From Leptotrichia wadei (GTDB lineage: Bacteria > Fusobacteriota > Fusobacteriia > Fusobacteriales > Leptotrichiaceae): a stretch of DNA of 64,000 nt. Below the pieces are notes generated by a model. The model saw only the letters and a list, made by a program, of their open reading frames with translations, was not told where the DNA came from and did not search any database. A program made the translations under genes and the position numbers. Within the stretch, counting starts at the first letter, position 1. The number at the start of each line of letters is the position of its first letter. The DNA is taken from contig NZ_AP019841.1 of NCBI RefSeq assembly GCF_007990445.1, forward strand, positions 1,302,001 through 1,366,000. Reading direction: 5' to 3'. This document shows positions 54,274 to 62,982 of the stretch, in pieces.

Positions 54274-55077
54274 ATGGAATTAGGAATTATTGGAGCTGGA
54301 AATATGGGAAGCTCGATATTAAAAGGTGTTACAACTTCTAATTTTCTTTTAAGTGATGATGTAGCTGTTTTTGACTTAAATAAAGAAAAAGTTGAAAAAT
54401 TAGTGAAGGAATATGGCGTGAAAAGGGCTGAAACTGAAAATGAACTTGTGGAAAAAAGTAATATTATTATTCTTTCGGTAAAACCGAATATTGTTCCGAT
54501 AGTTTTGAAAAAGATTAAAGATAAACTGGATGAAAATACTATAATTTTGTCAATTGCAGCTGGAATTAGTATTGACTTTATTGAAAAAATTATTGGAAGT
54601 GATAAAAAAGTGGTAAGAACTATGCCAAATACGCCTGCTCAGGTTATGGAGGGAATGACGGCTGTTTCCTTTAATTCAAACATTGAAGAAAATGAGAAGA
54701 AAGTTATTTTTAAATTGCTGAACAGTTTTGGAAAAAGTATAGAAATCGATGAAAAACTTATGCATGTTTATACTGGAATTAGCGGTTCTCTTCCAGCATA
54801 CGTCTATGTGTTTATAGAAGCCCTTGCTGATGGTGGAGTTTTAGAAGGAATGCCTAGAGATAAGGCTTATGAAATTATTGCTCAAGCTGTTTTAGGTTCT
54901 GCTAAAATGATGCTTGAAACAAAAAAACATCCAGGTATTTTAAAAGATGAAGTGACTTCTCCTGGCGGAACTACAATTGCCGCTCTAAAAGTATTAGAAG
55001 ATGGGAAATTTAGAGGAACTGTAATGGAAGCAGTTAAAGCCTGTACAGAAAAATCAAAAGAAATGGCACAAAAGTAA
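54274..55077 (+). CDS. proC: pyrroline-5-carboxylate reductase
   Basis: 267 residues. ProC reduces pyrroline-5-carboxylate to proline. The Rossmann motif is LGIIGAGNMGSSILKG (2-17); VRTMPNTPAQVMEGMTAV is the family signature, and DEVTSPGGTTIAALKVLEDG the C-terminal substrate loop. AAGGAG lies 8 bases before the ATG. Proline synthesis genes proA and proB are not nearby. Confidence 0.95.
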   Translation: MELGIIGAGNMGSSILKGVTTSNFLLSDDVAVFDLNKEKVEKLVKEYGVKRAETENELVEKSNIIILSVKPNIVPIVLKKIKDKLDENTIILSIAAGISIDFIEKIIGSDKKVVRTMPNTPAQVMEGMTAVSFNSNIEENEKKVIFKLLNSFGKSIEIDEKLMHVYTGISGSLPAYVYVFIEALADGGVLEGMPRDKAYEIIAQAVLGSAKMMLETKKHPGILKDEVTSPGGTTIAALKVLEDGKFRGTVMEAVKACTEKSKEMAQK

Positions 55078-55087
55078 GGCCCTAATA

Positions 55088-55116
55088 TTGACAATGCCAA
55101 ATAAATGGGGTAGACT
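55088..55116 (+). promoter_or_regulatory. promoter of the ROK kinase gene
   Basis: TTGACA (55088-55093), 17-bp spacer, TAGACT (55111-55116). The spacer ends AAATGGGG, which resembles part of the family E repeat core. Confidence 0.65.
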
Positions 55117-55194
55117 AATATTAATATAATAATTTATTTAATTTTAAATAAAATAAAAAATATATAAAAAAATTATAATCAATTAGGAGGACTT

Positions 55195-56139
55195 ATGAAA
55201 TACTACGTAGGAATTGATCTAGGAGGAACTAACACAAAAATTGGACTTGTAGATGAAAAAGGTAATATTATTTTTAAAACTATTGTAAAAACCGATTCAA
55301 TGGAAGGATTTTCAGAAACAATTCGAAGATTGTCAAAAATTTTGCTTACTCAAATTGAAGGAAGCAACATCAGCTTTGATGATGTTTCATCAGTTGGTGT
55401 AGGAGTTCCAGGTCCTGTGCTAAATTCTAGAATTGTTAAATTCTGGGCGAATTTCCCTTGGAAAAATGGAGTTGACCTTGCATTAGAATTTGAAAAAAAT
55501 CTTGGAAAACCAGTAAAAGTTGATAATGATGTCAACGTTATCACACTTGGAGAAATGTGGAAAGGTGCTGCTCAAGGATATAAAAATGTATTAGGACTTG
55601 CTATCGGAACTGGAATTGGTGGAGGAATTATTGTAGATGGAAAACTTGTCAGTGGAGAAAACGGAGCTGGTGGAGAAGTTGGACATATAAAAATTGAACC
55701 AAATGGAAAATTATGCGGATGCGGACAAAAGGGATGCTGGGAAGCCTATGCTTCTGCTACTGGAATAATCCGTGAAGCAAACAGCCGTCTTGCAGTAAAC
55801 AAGCAAAATTTACTTTATGAAATGACAAAAGGCAGAGAATTGGAAGCAAAAGATGTATTTGATGCCGCTAAAGAAAATGATAAATTTTCACTTGAAATTG
55901 TAGATTACGAAGCTGAAAAATTGGCTTTCGGTATCGGAAACTTGCTTAGCACATTAGATCCTGAAATTGTTGTAATTGGTGGCGGAGTTGCACTTTCTGG
56001 AGATATTTTATTTGATCGTGTAAAGGAAAAATTAAAAGATGTTGCATTCCCATCAACTCTTGAAAATTTAAAACTTGCCACAGCCACTCTTGGAAATGAT
56101 GCAGGAATTTTAGGTGCTGCTTATCTTGGAATAATGTAA
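55195..56139 (+). CDS. glkA: ROK-family glucokinase
   Basis: 314 residues. ROK kinases phosphorylate glucose or related hexoses with ATP. The phosphate motif is YVGIDLGGTNTKIGLVDEKG; the catalytic aspartate is in VKVDNDVNVITLGE; the ROK zinc motif CGCGQKGCWEAYAS carries three cysteines, preceded by GEVGHIKIEPNGKLCG. AGGAGG precedes the ATG by 6 bases. It ends at a bidirectional terminator. The glucose specificity is inferred. Confidence 0.88.
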   Translation: MKYYVGIDLGGTNTKIGLVDEKGNIIFKTIVKTDSMEGFSETIRRLSKILLTQIEGSNISFDDVSSVGVGVPGPVLNSRIVKFWANFPWKNGVDLALEFEKNLGKPVKVDNDVNVITLGEMWKGAAQGYKNVLGLAIGTGIGGGIIVDGKLVSGENGAGGEVGHIKIEPNGKLCGCGQKGCWEAYASATGIIREANSRLAVNKQNLLYEMTKGRELEAKDVFDAAKENDKFSLEIVDYEAEKLAFGIGNLLSTLDPEIVVIGGGVALSGDILFDRVKEKLKDVAFPSTLENLKLATATLGNDAGILGAAYLGIM

Positions 56140-56149
56140 TAATAAATAA

Positions 56150-56271
56150 CTTATACTATTTCCCATTTAAATGTAAGACTAGTTATAAATCCTATTTGCA
56201 AGGGATAAAGATCCCGCTGTTAGCAATTAATATAAAATCTAGTTTCTATTTTTAAACGGGATTTAGTATTA
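56150..56271. repeat. inverted pair of repeat family E with internal hairpin
   Basis: Left arm 56150-56172 (minus strand ATTTAAATGGGAAATAGTAT, then AAG) and right arm 56249-56271 (TTTTTAAACGGGATTTAGTA, then TTA) are inverted. Between them GGGAT (56202-56206) pairs with ATCCC (56211-56215) inside a TTGC...GCAA frame. The best-preserved example of the family; related single arm at 60423-60448 shares the neighbouring ATTTTATATTA and CCCTTG sequences. Confidence 0.55.
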
Positions 56272-56285
56272 TTTTCTTAACAAAA

Positions 56286-56325
56286 AAAGACTATTTTTAA
56301 AATTTTAAATAGTCTTTATTTTTTT
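56286..56325. terminator. bidirectional terminator
   Basis: AAAGACTATTT (56286-56296) pairs with AAATAGTCTTT (56307-56317); T-runs follow on the plus strand (56319-56325) and A-runs before the stem give T on the minus strand. It ends glkA (plus) and the PepSY gene (minus). Confidence 0.9.
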
Positions 56326-56411
56326 ACTGTTTAATTTTTTCATTTTTTTCACATTTTAATCTATATTTTCTAATTTATTTTTTTATTCTAATTTTTTTCA
56401 ATTTACTTTAA

Positions 56412-56768
56412 CTATCTTTTTTCAAATTTTATTATTGAACCACTTTTTGCATCAATAATAAATTCATATCTAGCATTGTTTGCAATAAACTCTATTTCAT
56501 AAACAGATTTTCCATTTTTATTATCCAATTTAATTTTTTTAAAATTAGCGGCCGCTTCTGAAACTCCAGCATGTGCCAATGCAATTTCCTTTGCTCTATT
56601 TGGTGTTATTTGTGTATCAGAAGTTTTTATATTAATTTTCGGCACCAGTTTTATTTCATTTCTTTGATCAATAACACTTCCCCTTGTCAAAAAACTGACA
56701 GAAATAAGAAATATTGCTAAAGTAACTATATAGTTAAAACTTCCTTTTTTTATTACTCTATTTATCAT
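56412..56768 (-). CDS. PepSY-domain protein, membrane-anchored
   Basis: 118 residues. A single N-terminal membrane helix (about 12-29) precedes a short linker and a PepSY domain (about 52-118) with ITPNRAKEIALAHAGVSE, YEIEFIANNARYEFIID and AKSGSIIKFEKR. PepSY domains lie outside the membrane and inhibit proteases or sense ligands. It follows a second PepSY gene by 24 bp and lies near a two-component pair, which together suggest envelope sensing. Confidence 0.85.
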   Translation of the reverse strand: MINRVIKKGSFNYIVTLAIFLISVSFLTRGSVIDQRNEIKLVPKINIKTSDTQITPNRAKEIALAHAGVSEAAANFKKIKLDNKNGKSVYEIEFIANNARYEFIIDAKSGSIIKFEKR

Positions 56769-56792
56769 ATCATTTTCTCCATAAACTCTTTT

Positions 56793-57080
56793 TTATTTAT
56801 TACTACTTTTTTCTTCACTCCAATTAATTATTTTTCCAGTGTAAATATCTATTTCAAAATTATAAGCAACATTTCGATAATTAATTTTCCCTTTATAAAA
56901 TCCATTATCTTCCGTATCAAATTCAAGAACATTCGCAAATGTCGCTCCGGGAACTTTGGCTAGAGCAATCTGCTTTGCCTTGATTACATTCACTTTTTTT
57001 CTTTCCTTTCCAATCGGAAAAACTAGTAAACTGGCTAATAACATTCCAAGTAATGTCGTTTTTAAAAATCTGATTTTCAC
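56793..57080 (-). CDS. PepSY-domain protein, exported
   Basis: 95 residues from the GTG at 57080, set by GGGAGG 7 bases before it. The N-terminus is a signal or anchor (FLKTTLLGMLLASLLVFPIG), followed by one PepSY domain: VNVIKAKQIALAKVPGATFA and YNFEIDIYTGKIINWSEE. Twin of 56412-56768, same operon. It would face the periplasm. Confidence 0.82.
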   Translation of the reverse strand: MKIRFLKTTLLGMLLASLLVFPIGKERKKVNVIKAKQIALAKVPGATFANVLEFDTEDNGFYKGKINYRNVAYNFEIDIYTGKIINWSEEKSSNK

Positions 57081-57453
57081 AAGCCTGCCTCCCTTCTGTT
57101 TTAAATAATGCCTACAGTCCATTTATCTATAATTTTACATTTTTCCTCATAGATATACAGTTACTAAAATTTCTATATTTCTCATAATACTAGTATATTT
57201 TTTCATTTTTACATTAATTATTTAAACTGCTTTACTCGAGTAAATAAGTCTGATACTTTAAGTTGAGCTATGTATCATTCTTTCTGACAATTTAATAATA
57301 CCATATAAACATTAAAGAAAAATGAGAACTTTTCATTTTTTTAAATTTTCTTAGTTCCATATATCTATTAATCCCTGTTAATTGGCATTTCAGAGTAATA
57401 AATTTTTTTGTTATTTTTGTCAACTAACTCTTCCCTGTTTTTTTAGTTTTTAT
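57081..57453. other. intergenic region before the PepSY pair, with a perfect palindrome
   Basis: 373 bp without a gene. TTTACTCGAGTAAA (57231-57244) is a perfect 14-bp palindrome about 150 bp before the PepSY start and could be an operator. No convincing sigma-70 promoter was found. The gap lies between the PepSY operon and the 3' end of the histidine kinase gene. Confidence 0.45.
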
Positions 57454-58815
57454 TTACAAAATTACTGTAAAAGTTGTTCCCAAGCCAAATTCACTTTCCA
57501 CAAAAATTTCTCCATTATGCAGCTCTATAATTTTTTTTACCATAGAAAGTCCAAGTCCTGAATTATCACCACTTTTAGATGGATCTACTTGATAAAATCG
57601 CAGCCATATTTTATCCAGCTCATCTTTTGGAATTCCCATTCCATCATCAGAAATTCTGCTAATAATTTTATTTTTATTTTCATCTAAAAATAATTCAACG
57701 ATAACTGTTCCATTTTGCTTTCCATAGGAAATTGCATTTGAAATCAAATTTGTAAAAACTCGTATAATCATCATTTCATCAATCTTTGCATAAATTTCTG
57801 GAACAATTTTTGTGACAAATTTTATATTTTTAGCTTCTGCAGCGCAAATTTGAGTTTCCACAGTCATTTCCAGCAGCTCACTTAAATTGATATTTTCAAG
57901 ATTCAATTTCTGCTTTCCACGTTCCATACGTGCCAGAGTCAGTAACTGTGACACCAGTTTTGACATTTTTTGCCCTTCCTTTTCAATGATTCCAAAAGAT
58001 CTTTGTGCTTCTTCAACTGATTTTATATGATTTTTTCCATATTCCGACTGTGTCAGTATAACTGTAATCGGAGTTCTCAATTCGTGGGAAACGTCTGAAG
58101 TAAACTGCACTTCATTTTCAAAAGATGTCTGAAGCCTGTCAAACATTACGTCAAAAGTGTTTGCAAGAGTGTGAAGTTCATCATCGCCTTTTCCAAGGTC
58201 AATCCGCTGTGACAAGTCATTCCCCTCATTAATTTCTTCTGCAATTTTTCTAATTTTTTTAATTGGCGTAAAGGCATTTTTAGTAATAATATATCCTCCA
58301 ATTGCTGAAAGTATAAGAAAAAACGGCAAAATTATAAAAGAAATATGAATGACCGTTTCAATGGCACTAGACTGTCCAATATTAGGCATTACTCCTCGAA
58401 TCCATACTTTTCCATAACTTCCAAGATTAATCATTTTATTGTAAACATACCACTTTTGATTATGACTTTTTACAATTATAATTTTATCATCCTTCGACTT
58501 TTTATTATCCATCTCAAATCCATTTGGAGAATTTCCATAAAGAAATTTAAAATCCTTATCATAAATGGAAATTTCTACATTCTGAATCATTGTATCAAAA
58601 TTACTGTCAATTATAATTTCTCCATTTTTTATCGTTAAATAGTCCAGCCTATGAATTACAACATCCTTTAAATAAGTTCGCACGCTTGAATGAATAATAT
58701 TTTCACTTATATAAAATACAATATACAATGAAGAAATTACAAGCAGAATCATAATTCCCATATACCACAGACCTATTTTTAACTGTATCCAATTACTATT
58801 AACAAATCTCTTCAT
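57454..58815 (-). CDS. two-component sensor histidine kinase
   Basis: 453 residues. Two membrane helices (about 15-37 and 152-174) enclose a periplasmic sensor domain of about 115 residues. A HAMP domain follows (about 175-228), then the H-box FTSDVSHELRTPITVIL (phosphorylated histidine near 243), the N-box LISNAISYGKQNG, the D/G1 box DDGMGIPKDEL and G2 box SGLGLSMVKKI. It belongs with the response regulator encoded 80 bp upstream. The ligand is not known; the PepSY pair downstream is the obvious candidate target or partner. Confidence 0.93.
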   Translation of the reverse strand: MKRFVNSNWIQLKIGLWYMGIMILLVISSLYIVFYISENIIHSSVRTYLKDVVIHRLDYLTIKNGEIIIDSNFDTMIQNVEISIYDKDFKFLYGNSPNGFEMDNKKSKDDKIIIVKSHNQKWYVYNKMINLGSYGKVWIRGVMPNIGQSSAIETVIHISFIILPFFLILSAIGGYIITKNAFTPIKKIRKIAEEINEGNDLSQRIDLGKGDDELHTLANTFDVMFDRLQTSFENEVQFTSDVSHELRTPITVILTQSEYGKNHIKSVEEAQRSFGIIEKEGQKMSKLVSQLLTLARMERGKQKLNLENINLSELLEMTVETQICAAEAKNIKFVTKIVPEIYAKIDEMMIIRVFTNLISNAISYGKQNGTVIVELFLDENKNKIISRISDDGMGIPKDELDKIWLRFYQVDPSKSGDNSGLGLSMVKKIIELHNGEIFVESEFGLGTTFTVIL

Positions 58816-58894
58816 ACCTTTACTTTCCTATTTTAAATTTTTTAGTTTTTATTTTTTAAAATTTTCTAAATAATAAATTGATTTAACTTTTAAT

Positions 58895-59578
58895 TTACTC
58901 GACTTTCAGAACATAGCCAATCCCACGAACCGTATGAATTAATTTAGGCTCAAAATCCTTATCAATTTTTTTTCTTAAATATCTAATGTAGACATCAATA
59001 ACATTTGTACCGCCTTCATAGTCATAATTCCATATATGCTGTTCAATTTGCTCCCTAGATAATACTCTTTCCTTATTTCTTATCATATATTCCAAAATTG
59101 TAAATTCCCTTGTTGAAAGTTTTATTGGGACATCATCACGAAAAACATCGTGAGAATTACAGTTTACCGTTAAATTTGCAATTGAAAATATATTACTTGC
59201 ATTGGAATTTCCGTTTGTTGAATTTCTTCGTAAAAGCACTCTTATTCTAGCCATCAGTTCATCAAATGCAAATGGTTTTACCAAATAGTCATCAGCTCCA
59301 TAATCAAGCCCTTTTACCCTGTCTTCAATTCCATCTAATGCAGTAAGCAGTAAAACTGGCGTTTTTATCCCCTTTTCTCTTATTCTCTTTAAAATCTCAA
59401 ATCCATCTATTCCAGGCAGCATAATATCCGATACAATAACATCATATTCAGTTGAAAAAATATATTCAAGCGCATCATTTCCATTAAAGCAAGTGTCAAC
59501 ACCATATTTTTCCAAAATTAATCTTTTAACAATTATATCATTCAAATTTTTTTCATCTTCAATTACTAAAATTCTCAC
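58895..59578 (-). CDS. OmpR/PhoB-family response regulator
   Basis: 227 residues from a GTG at 59578. The receiver domain (1-120) has the acid pocket EDEKN, the phosphorylated aspartate in YDVIVSDIMLPGIDGFEI and the lysine in DDYLVKPFAFDEL. The C-terminal winged helix ends GTNVIDVYIRYLRKKID and RGIGYVL. Partner of the kinase at 57454. It directly follows the GntR gene by 14 bp, so both may share a transcript. Confidence 0.94.
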   Translation of the reverse strand: MRILVIEDEKNLNDIIVKRLILEKYGVDTCFNGNDALEYIFSTEYDVIVSDIMLPGIDGFEILKRIREKGIKTPVLLLTALDGIEDRVKGLDYGADDYLVKPFAFDELMARIRVLLRRNSTNGNSNASNIFSIANLTVNCNSHDVFRDDVPIKLSTREFTILEYMIRNKERVLSREQIEQHIWNYDYEGGTNVIDVYIRYLRKKIDKDFEPKLIHTVRGIGYVLKVE

Positions 59579-59592
59579 AAATTTTCACCAAC

Positions 59593-60297
59593 CTATCTTT
59601 TTGCTACTGTTGAAAATACAAACTTGTCTGGTCTGTAGGAATTTACTCCATATTGAAATAGTGTCCCATTAGACAAGTAAGTGTGGCTTTCAATTACGAT
59701 AACCGCATTAAAATCCTTTAAATCCATATATTTTTGTTCATCTTCAGTTGCATATCTAAATTTTATTTCACGTCGTGAATGGGATATTTTTAGATGTAAT
59801 TTTTTTTCAAGATAATCATAAGTTGAATTTTCTGCAATTTTTTTATCCAGAAACGGAACAATCCTTCTATCAAAATAAGTTGTTTCATACTCAAGAGCTT
59901 CCCCATCCAAAATACGAATACGTGAAACCTTATAAAACGAAACATCTTCAGATACTTCAAAAATATCCATAATTTCCTTAATTCCACTAACAACATCCAA
60001 TTCAACCAAATTAGTAGCAATATCAATATTTTCAATTTTGTTAAGTTCCTTTGAAGTCCTAAGATTTGATAAGCTGTTTTTAAACCGTCCATTTTCCAAG
60101 ACCATTGAATTTTTCCCTTTAATTTTTTGAATATATCCATCCAATTCAAGCATAGAAAGCGCTTTTCTTATTGTATCTTTAGAATACGAATATTTACGTG
60201 CCAGTTCAGACTCACTTTCTAAAAATTCTCTTGCCTTGAACGTTCCGTTTGTAATTTTTTCCCTTATATCATTATAAACCTCTTTATATTTGCTCAC
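59593..60297 (-). CDS. GntR-family regulator with UTRA domain
   Basis: About 234 residues. An N-terminal winged helix (YKEVYNDIREKITNGTFKAR, then SESELARKYSYSKDTIRKAL) and a C-terminal UTRA ligand domain (about 90-234, ending PDKFVFSTVAKR). UTRA proteins such as TreR respond to sugar phosphates or similar. Start: AAAGGAG is 8 bases before the GTG at 60297 and only 2 bases before the ATG at 60303; the GTG is preferred but uncertain. Its target genes cannot be read from the sequence; the TCA operon is divergent in function but lies just upstream. Confidence 0.87.
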   Translation of the reverse strand: MSKYKEVYNDIREKITNGTFKAREFLESESELARKYSYSKDTIRKALSMLELDGYIQKIKGKNSMVLENGRFKNSLSNLRTSKELNKIENIDIATNLVELDVVSGIKEIMDIFEVSEDVSFYKVSRIRILDGEALEYETTYFDRRIVPFLDKKIAENSTYDYLEKKLHLKISHSRREIKFRYATEDEQKYMDLKDFNAVIVIESHTYLSNGTLFQYGVNSYRPDKFVFSTVAKR

Positions 60298-60387
60298 AGA
60301 CATATCTCCTTTCAAGAAACATCATTTTTATTATATCTCAAAAATTGAAAAATAACAATGGCTCGGATAAATAAAAATCAATTTATA

Positions 60388-60418
60388 ATAAAAAAACAAG
60401 GAGAACAAAACTTTCTCC
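60388..60418 (-). terminator. Rho-independent terminator of the citrate synthase operon
   Basis: GGAGA (60400-60404) pairs with TCTCC (60414-60418). On the minus strand the stem is followed by TTG and seven T (60397-60391). It lies about 90 bp after gltA. Confidence 0.85.
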
Positions 60419-60422
60419 CCAT

Positions 60423-60448
60423 CTTATACTAAACCCACTTAAAAAATA
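60423..60448 (-). repeat. single arm of repeat family E
   Basis: Minus strand TTTTTTAAGTGGGTTTAGTA, continuing TAAG. It stands immediately before the gltA terminator. The adjacent ATTTTATATTA..CCCTTG (60457-60472) also matches the element at 56150-56271, which shows that the repeat unit is longer than the arm. Confidence 0.5.
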
Positions 60449-60508
60449 AAAATTCTATTTTATATTACCCTTGTAAAAAAATTAATAATTATTCTGCTAT
60501 TTAAAAAT

Positions 60509-61840
60509 TTATAACAAAACATTCCCATCTTCATCGATTGCCTTATAAGCTGGTCTGATTAATTTCTTATCAACTAAAATTTGTTCCATTCTATGCGCAT
60601 TCCAACTAGCAATTCTAGCAAGAGCAAAAAGTGGGGTAAAAATATTTTGTGGAATATTTAAAAGTTTATATACAAATCCTGAATATAAATCAACATTTGC
60701 ACAAATTTCGAAATTTTTTCCTTTAGTCTCTTTTCCAATTTCTTTTGTAAGTTTTTCAATATTTGAAAATAACTCGAATTCTTCAAGTGCATTTTTTTCT
60801 TTTGCTAATTCATAAGCCTTTTTCTTTAGTAATACAGCACGAGGATCCGAAATTGTGTAGACAGCATGTCCCATACCATAAATTCTACCTTTTTTATCAA
60901 ATACCTCTTTATTAAATATTTTTTTCAAATATTCTTTTAATTTAACTTCATCATATGGATTAGTATTTTTCTTAATATCTTCCACCATTTTTGTAACCAT
61001 AGAATTTGCTCCACCGTGCATAGGTCCTTTCAAGGCTCCAATTGAGGCAGAAATCGACGAATATGTATCAGTTCTAGTCGAAGAAACCACATGAGAAGTA
61101 AAAGTTGAGTTGTTTCCTCCTCCGTGTTCTGCATGGATAACTAAAATCAAGTCTAAAACTTCAGCTTCCAATTCTGTAAATTGATTATCGCTTCTAAGCA
61201 TATGAAGAACATTTTGTGCAATGCTATATTCTTCCACTGGATTATGAATAATCAAACTCTTATTAAAATGCTTGTAATTACACGCTTGATAACAATAAAC
61301 AAGAAGGCTAGGAAATTTTGCAATCAAATTTAAAGATTGATCAATTAAGTTTGAAAGACTAACATCATCTGGATTTTCGTCTAAAGTATAAAGACACAAG
61401 ACAGACCGTTGAAGCTGATTCATTATATCCGTACTCGGTTTTCTCAATATGAAATCTTCGATAAATTCATCTGGTAAATGCTGGTATTCTTTCAAAGTAC
61501 TGATAAACATTTTTAATTCAAAATTAGAAGGAACTTTACCAAAAAGCAATAAAAATATTGTTTTTTCAAAGCAAAAAGTTTTTTCCTTTTTAAATTGAGC
61601 TACAAGTTTTTCAATAGGAATACCACGATAATAAAGTTTTCCATCTGCTGGAATTTTTTTTCCGTCCTTATCGATTGAGTATCCTAAAACAGAACCAATT
61701 TTTGTTAATCCAACAAGAACTCCTGTCCCATTTTTATTCCTAAGACCTCTTTTTACATTTAATTTATTATAAATGTCATCTGAAATAGAATTATTCTCGG
61801 TGAACATAACTCCCAGCTCATTAATAAAATCAGTTTTCAT
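60509..61840 (-). CDS. gltA: citrate synthase
   Basis: 443 residues. It condenses oxaloacetate and acetyl-CoA. Active-site histidines are in LILVIHAEHGGGNNSTFTSH and KGRIYGMGHAVYTISDPRA; the catalytic aspartate is in FEICANVDLYSGFVY. KGPMHGGANSMV is conserved. It is longer at the N-terminus than many bacterial enzymes. GGTGA precedes the ATG. Last gene of the acn-icd-gltA operon, with its own terminator. Confidence 0.95.
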   Translation of the reverse strand: MKTDFINELGVMFTENNSISDDIYNKLNVKRGLRNKNGTGVLVGLTKIGSVLGYSIDKDGKKIPADGKLYYRGIPIEKLVAQFKKEKTFCFEKTIFLLLFGKVPSNFELKMFISTLKEYQHLPDEFIEDFILRKPSTDIMNQLQRSVLCLYTLDENPDDVSLSNLIDQSLNLIAKFPSLLVYCYQACNYKHFNKSLIIHNPVEEYSIAQNVLHMLRSDNQFTELEAEVLDLILVIHAEHGGGNNSTFTSHVVSSTRTDTYSSISASIGALKGPMHGGANSMVTKMVEDIKKNTNPYDEVKLKEYLKKIFNKEVFDKKGRIYGMGHAVYTISDPRAVLLKKKAYELAKEKNALEEFELFSNIEKLTKEIGKETKGKNFEICANVDLYSGFVYKLLNIPQNIFTPLFALARIASWNAHRMEQILVDKKLIRPAYKAIDEDGNVLL

Positions 61841-61855
61841 GTTTTCACCAACTCC

Positions 61856-62857
61856 TTATTTCAGATTTTCAATAATTTTATCTGTAAATTCAGTAGTTGT
61901 AGCATTTCCACCTAAATCTGCTGTTTTACAACCGTCAGTTAATGTTTTTAAAATGGCTCTTTCAATATTTTTAGCAAAATCATCAAGTTTTAAATATTTT
62001 AACATTTCGATTGAAGAAAGTAGCAATGCAAGCGGATTTGCTTTATTTTGTCCTGCAATGTCAGGTGCTGATCCGTGTACTGCCTCAAAAATAGCGATAT
62101 CATCTCCAATATTAGCCCCAGGTGCAACTCCAAGTCCTCCAACAAGTCCAGCTACTAAATCAGATAAAATATCTCCATATAAATTCATTGTAACAATTAC
62201 TTTGAATCTTTCAGGATTTGTAACAAGTTGCATACACATATTGTCAATAATAAGTTCTTCTAGCTCAATGTTTTCATATTCTTTTGAAATTTCTCTTGCG
62301 ATATCCAAAAACATTCCATCAGTGAATTTTAAAATATTTGCTTTATGAACAACTGTAACTTTTGAAATTCCATTATTTTTTGCATATTCAAAAGCACTTC
62401 TAATAATTCTTTCGCTTCCTTTTCTCGTAATTCTTTTCACAGCAATTGCACTAGTTTTTTCTTCATTTTCATATTTTTCTTCACCAATATAGATTCCTTC
62501 AGTATTTTCACGGAAAATAGCCAAATCAATATTATCATATCGAGTTTCAATTCCAGGCAAATTTCTAGAAGGTCTAAAATTTGTGTATAAATCGTATTTT
62601 TTTCTAAGGTACACATTTATACTTCTAAAACCTTTTCCAATTGGTGTAGTAATAGGCCCCTTTATTGCAATTTTGTTTCTTTCAACGCTTTCATAAAGAC
62701 TTTCAGGTATAAGTTCTCCAGTTTTTTCATAAACATCCGACCCCGCATTTTCAGTTTCAAATTCGACAGGAACTTTCGCTGCATCAAAGATTTTTACTAA
62801 ACTTTCAGAGATTTCATATCCAATTCCATCTCCAGGTATTAATGTAATTTTTTTCAT
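61856..62857 (-). CDS. icd: NAD-dependent isocitrate dehydrogenase (IDH/IPMDH family)
   Basis: 333 residues from the ATG at 62857, five bases after GGAAG; a GTG at 62869 is also in frame. It decarboxylates isocitrate to 2-oxoglutarate. KKITLIPGDGIGYEISESLV is the N-terminal signature; NLPGIETRYDNIDLAIFREN carries substrate-binding residues, and TMNLYGDILSDLVAGLVGGL and EAVHGSAPDIAGQNKANPLA are the metal and cofactor motifs. The small size and neighbours (aconitase, citrate synthase) favour isocitrate over isopropylmalate. Confidence 0.92.
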   Translation of the reverse strand: MKKITLIPGDGIGYEISESLVKIFDAAKVPVEFETENAGSDVYEKTGELIPESLYESVERNKIAIKGPITTPIGKGFRSINVYLRKKYDLYTNFRPSRNLPGIETRYDNIDLAIFRENTEGIYIGEEKYENEEKTSAIAVKRITRKGSERIIRSAFEYAKNNGISKVTVVHKANILKFTDGMFLDIAREISKEYENIELEELIIDNMCMQLVTNPERFKVIVTMNLYGDILSDLVAGLVGGLGVAPGANIGDDIAIFEAVHGSAPDIAGQNKANPLALLLSSIEMLKYLKLDDFAKNIERAILKTLTDGCKTADLGGNATTTEFTDKIIENLK

Positions 62858-62982
62858 ATTATCTTCCACTCTTTCTAAATTATTTTTTTATATAAATTAC
62901 AGTAATTCTAGTTTAAATAAAGAGCTAATTTATTCAAAATTTTTTGACTCAAAATCAAATTAGAACTACTGCTATTCACGTT

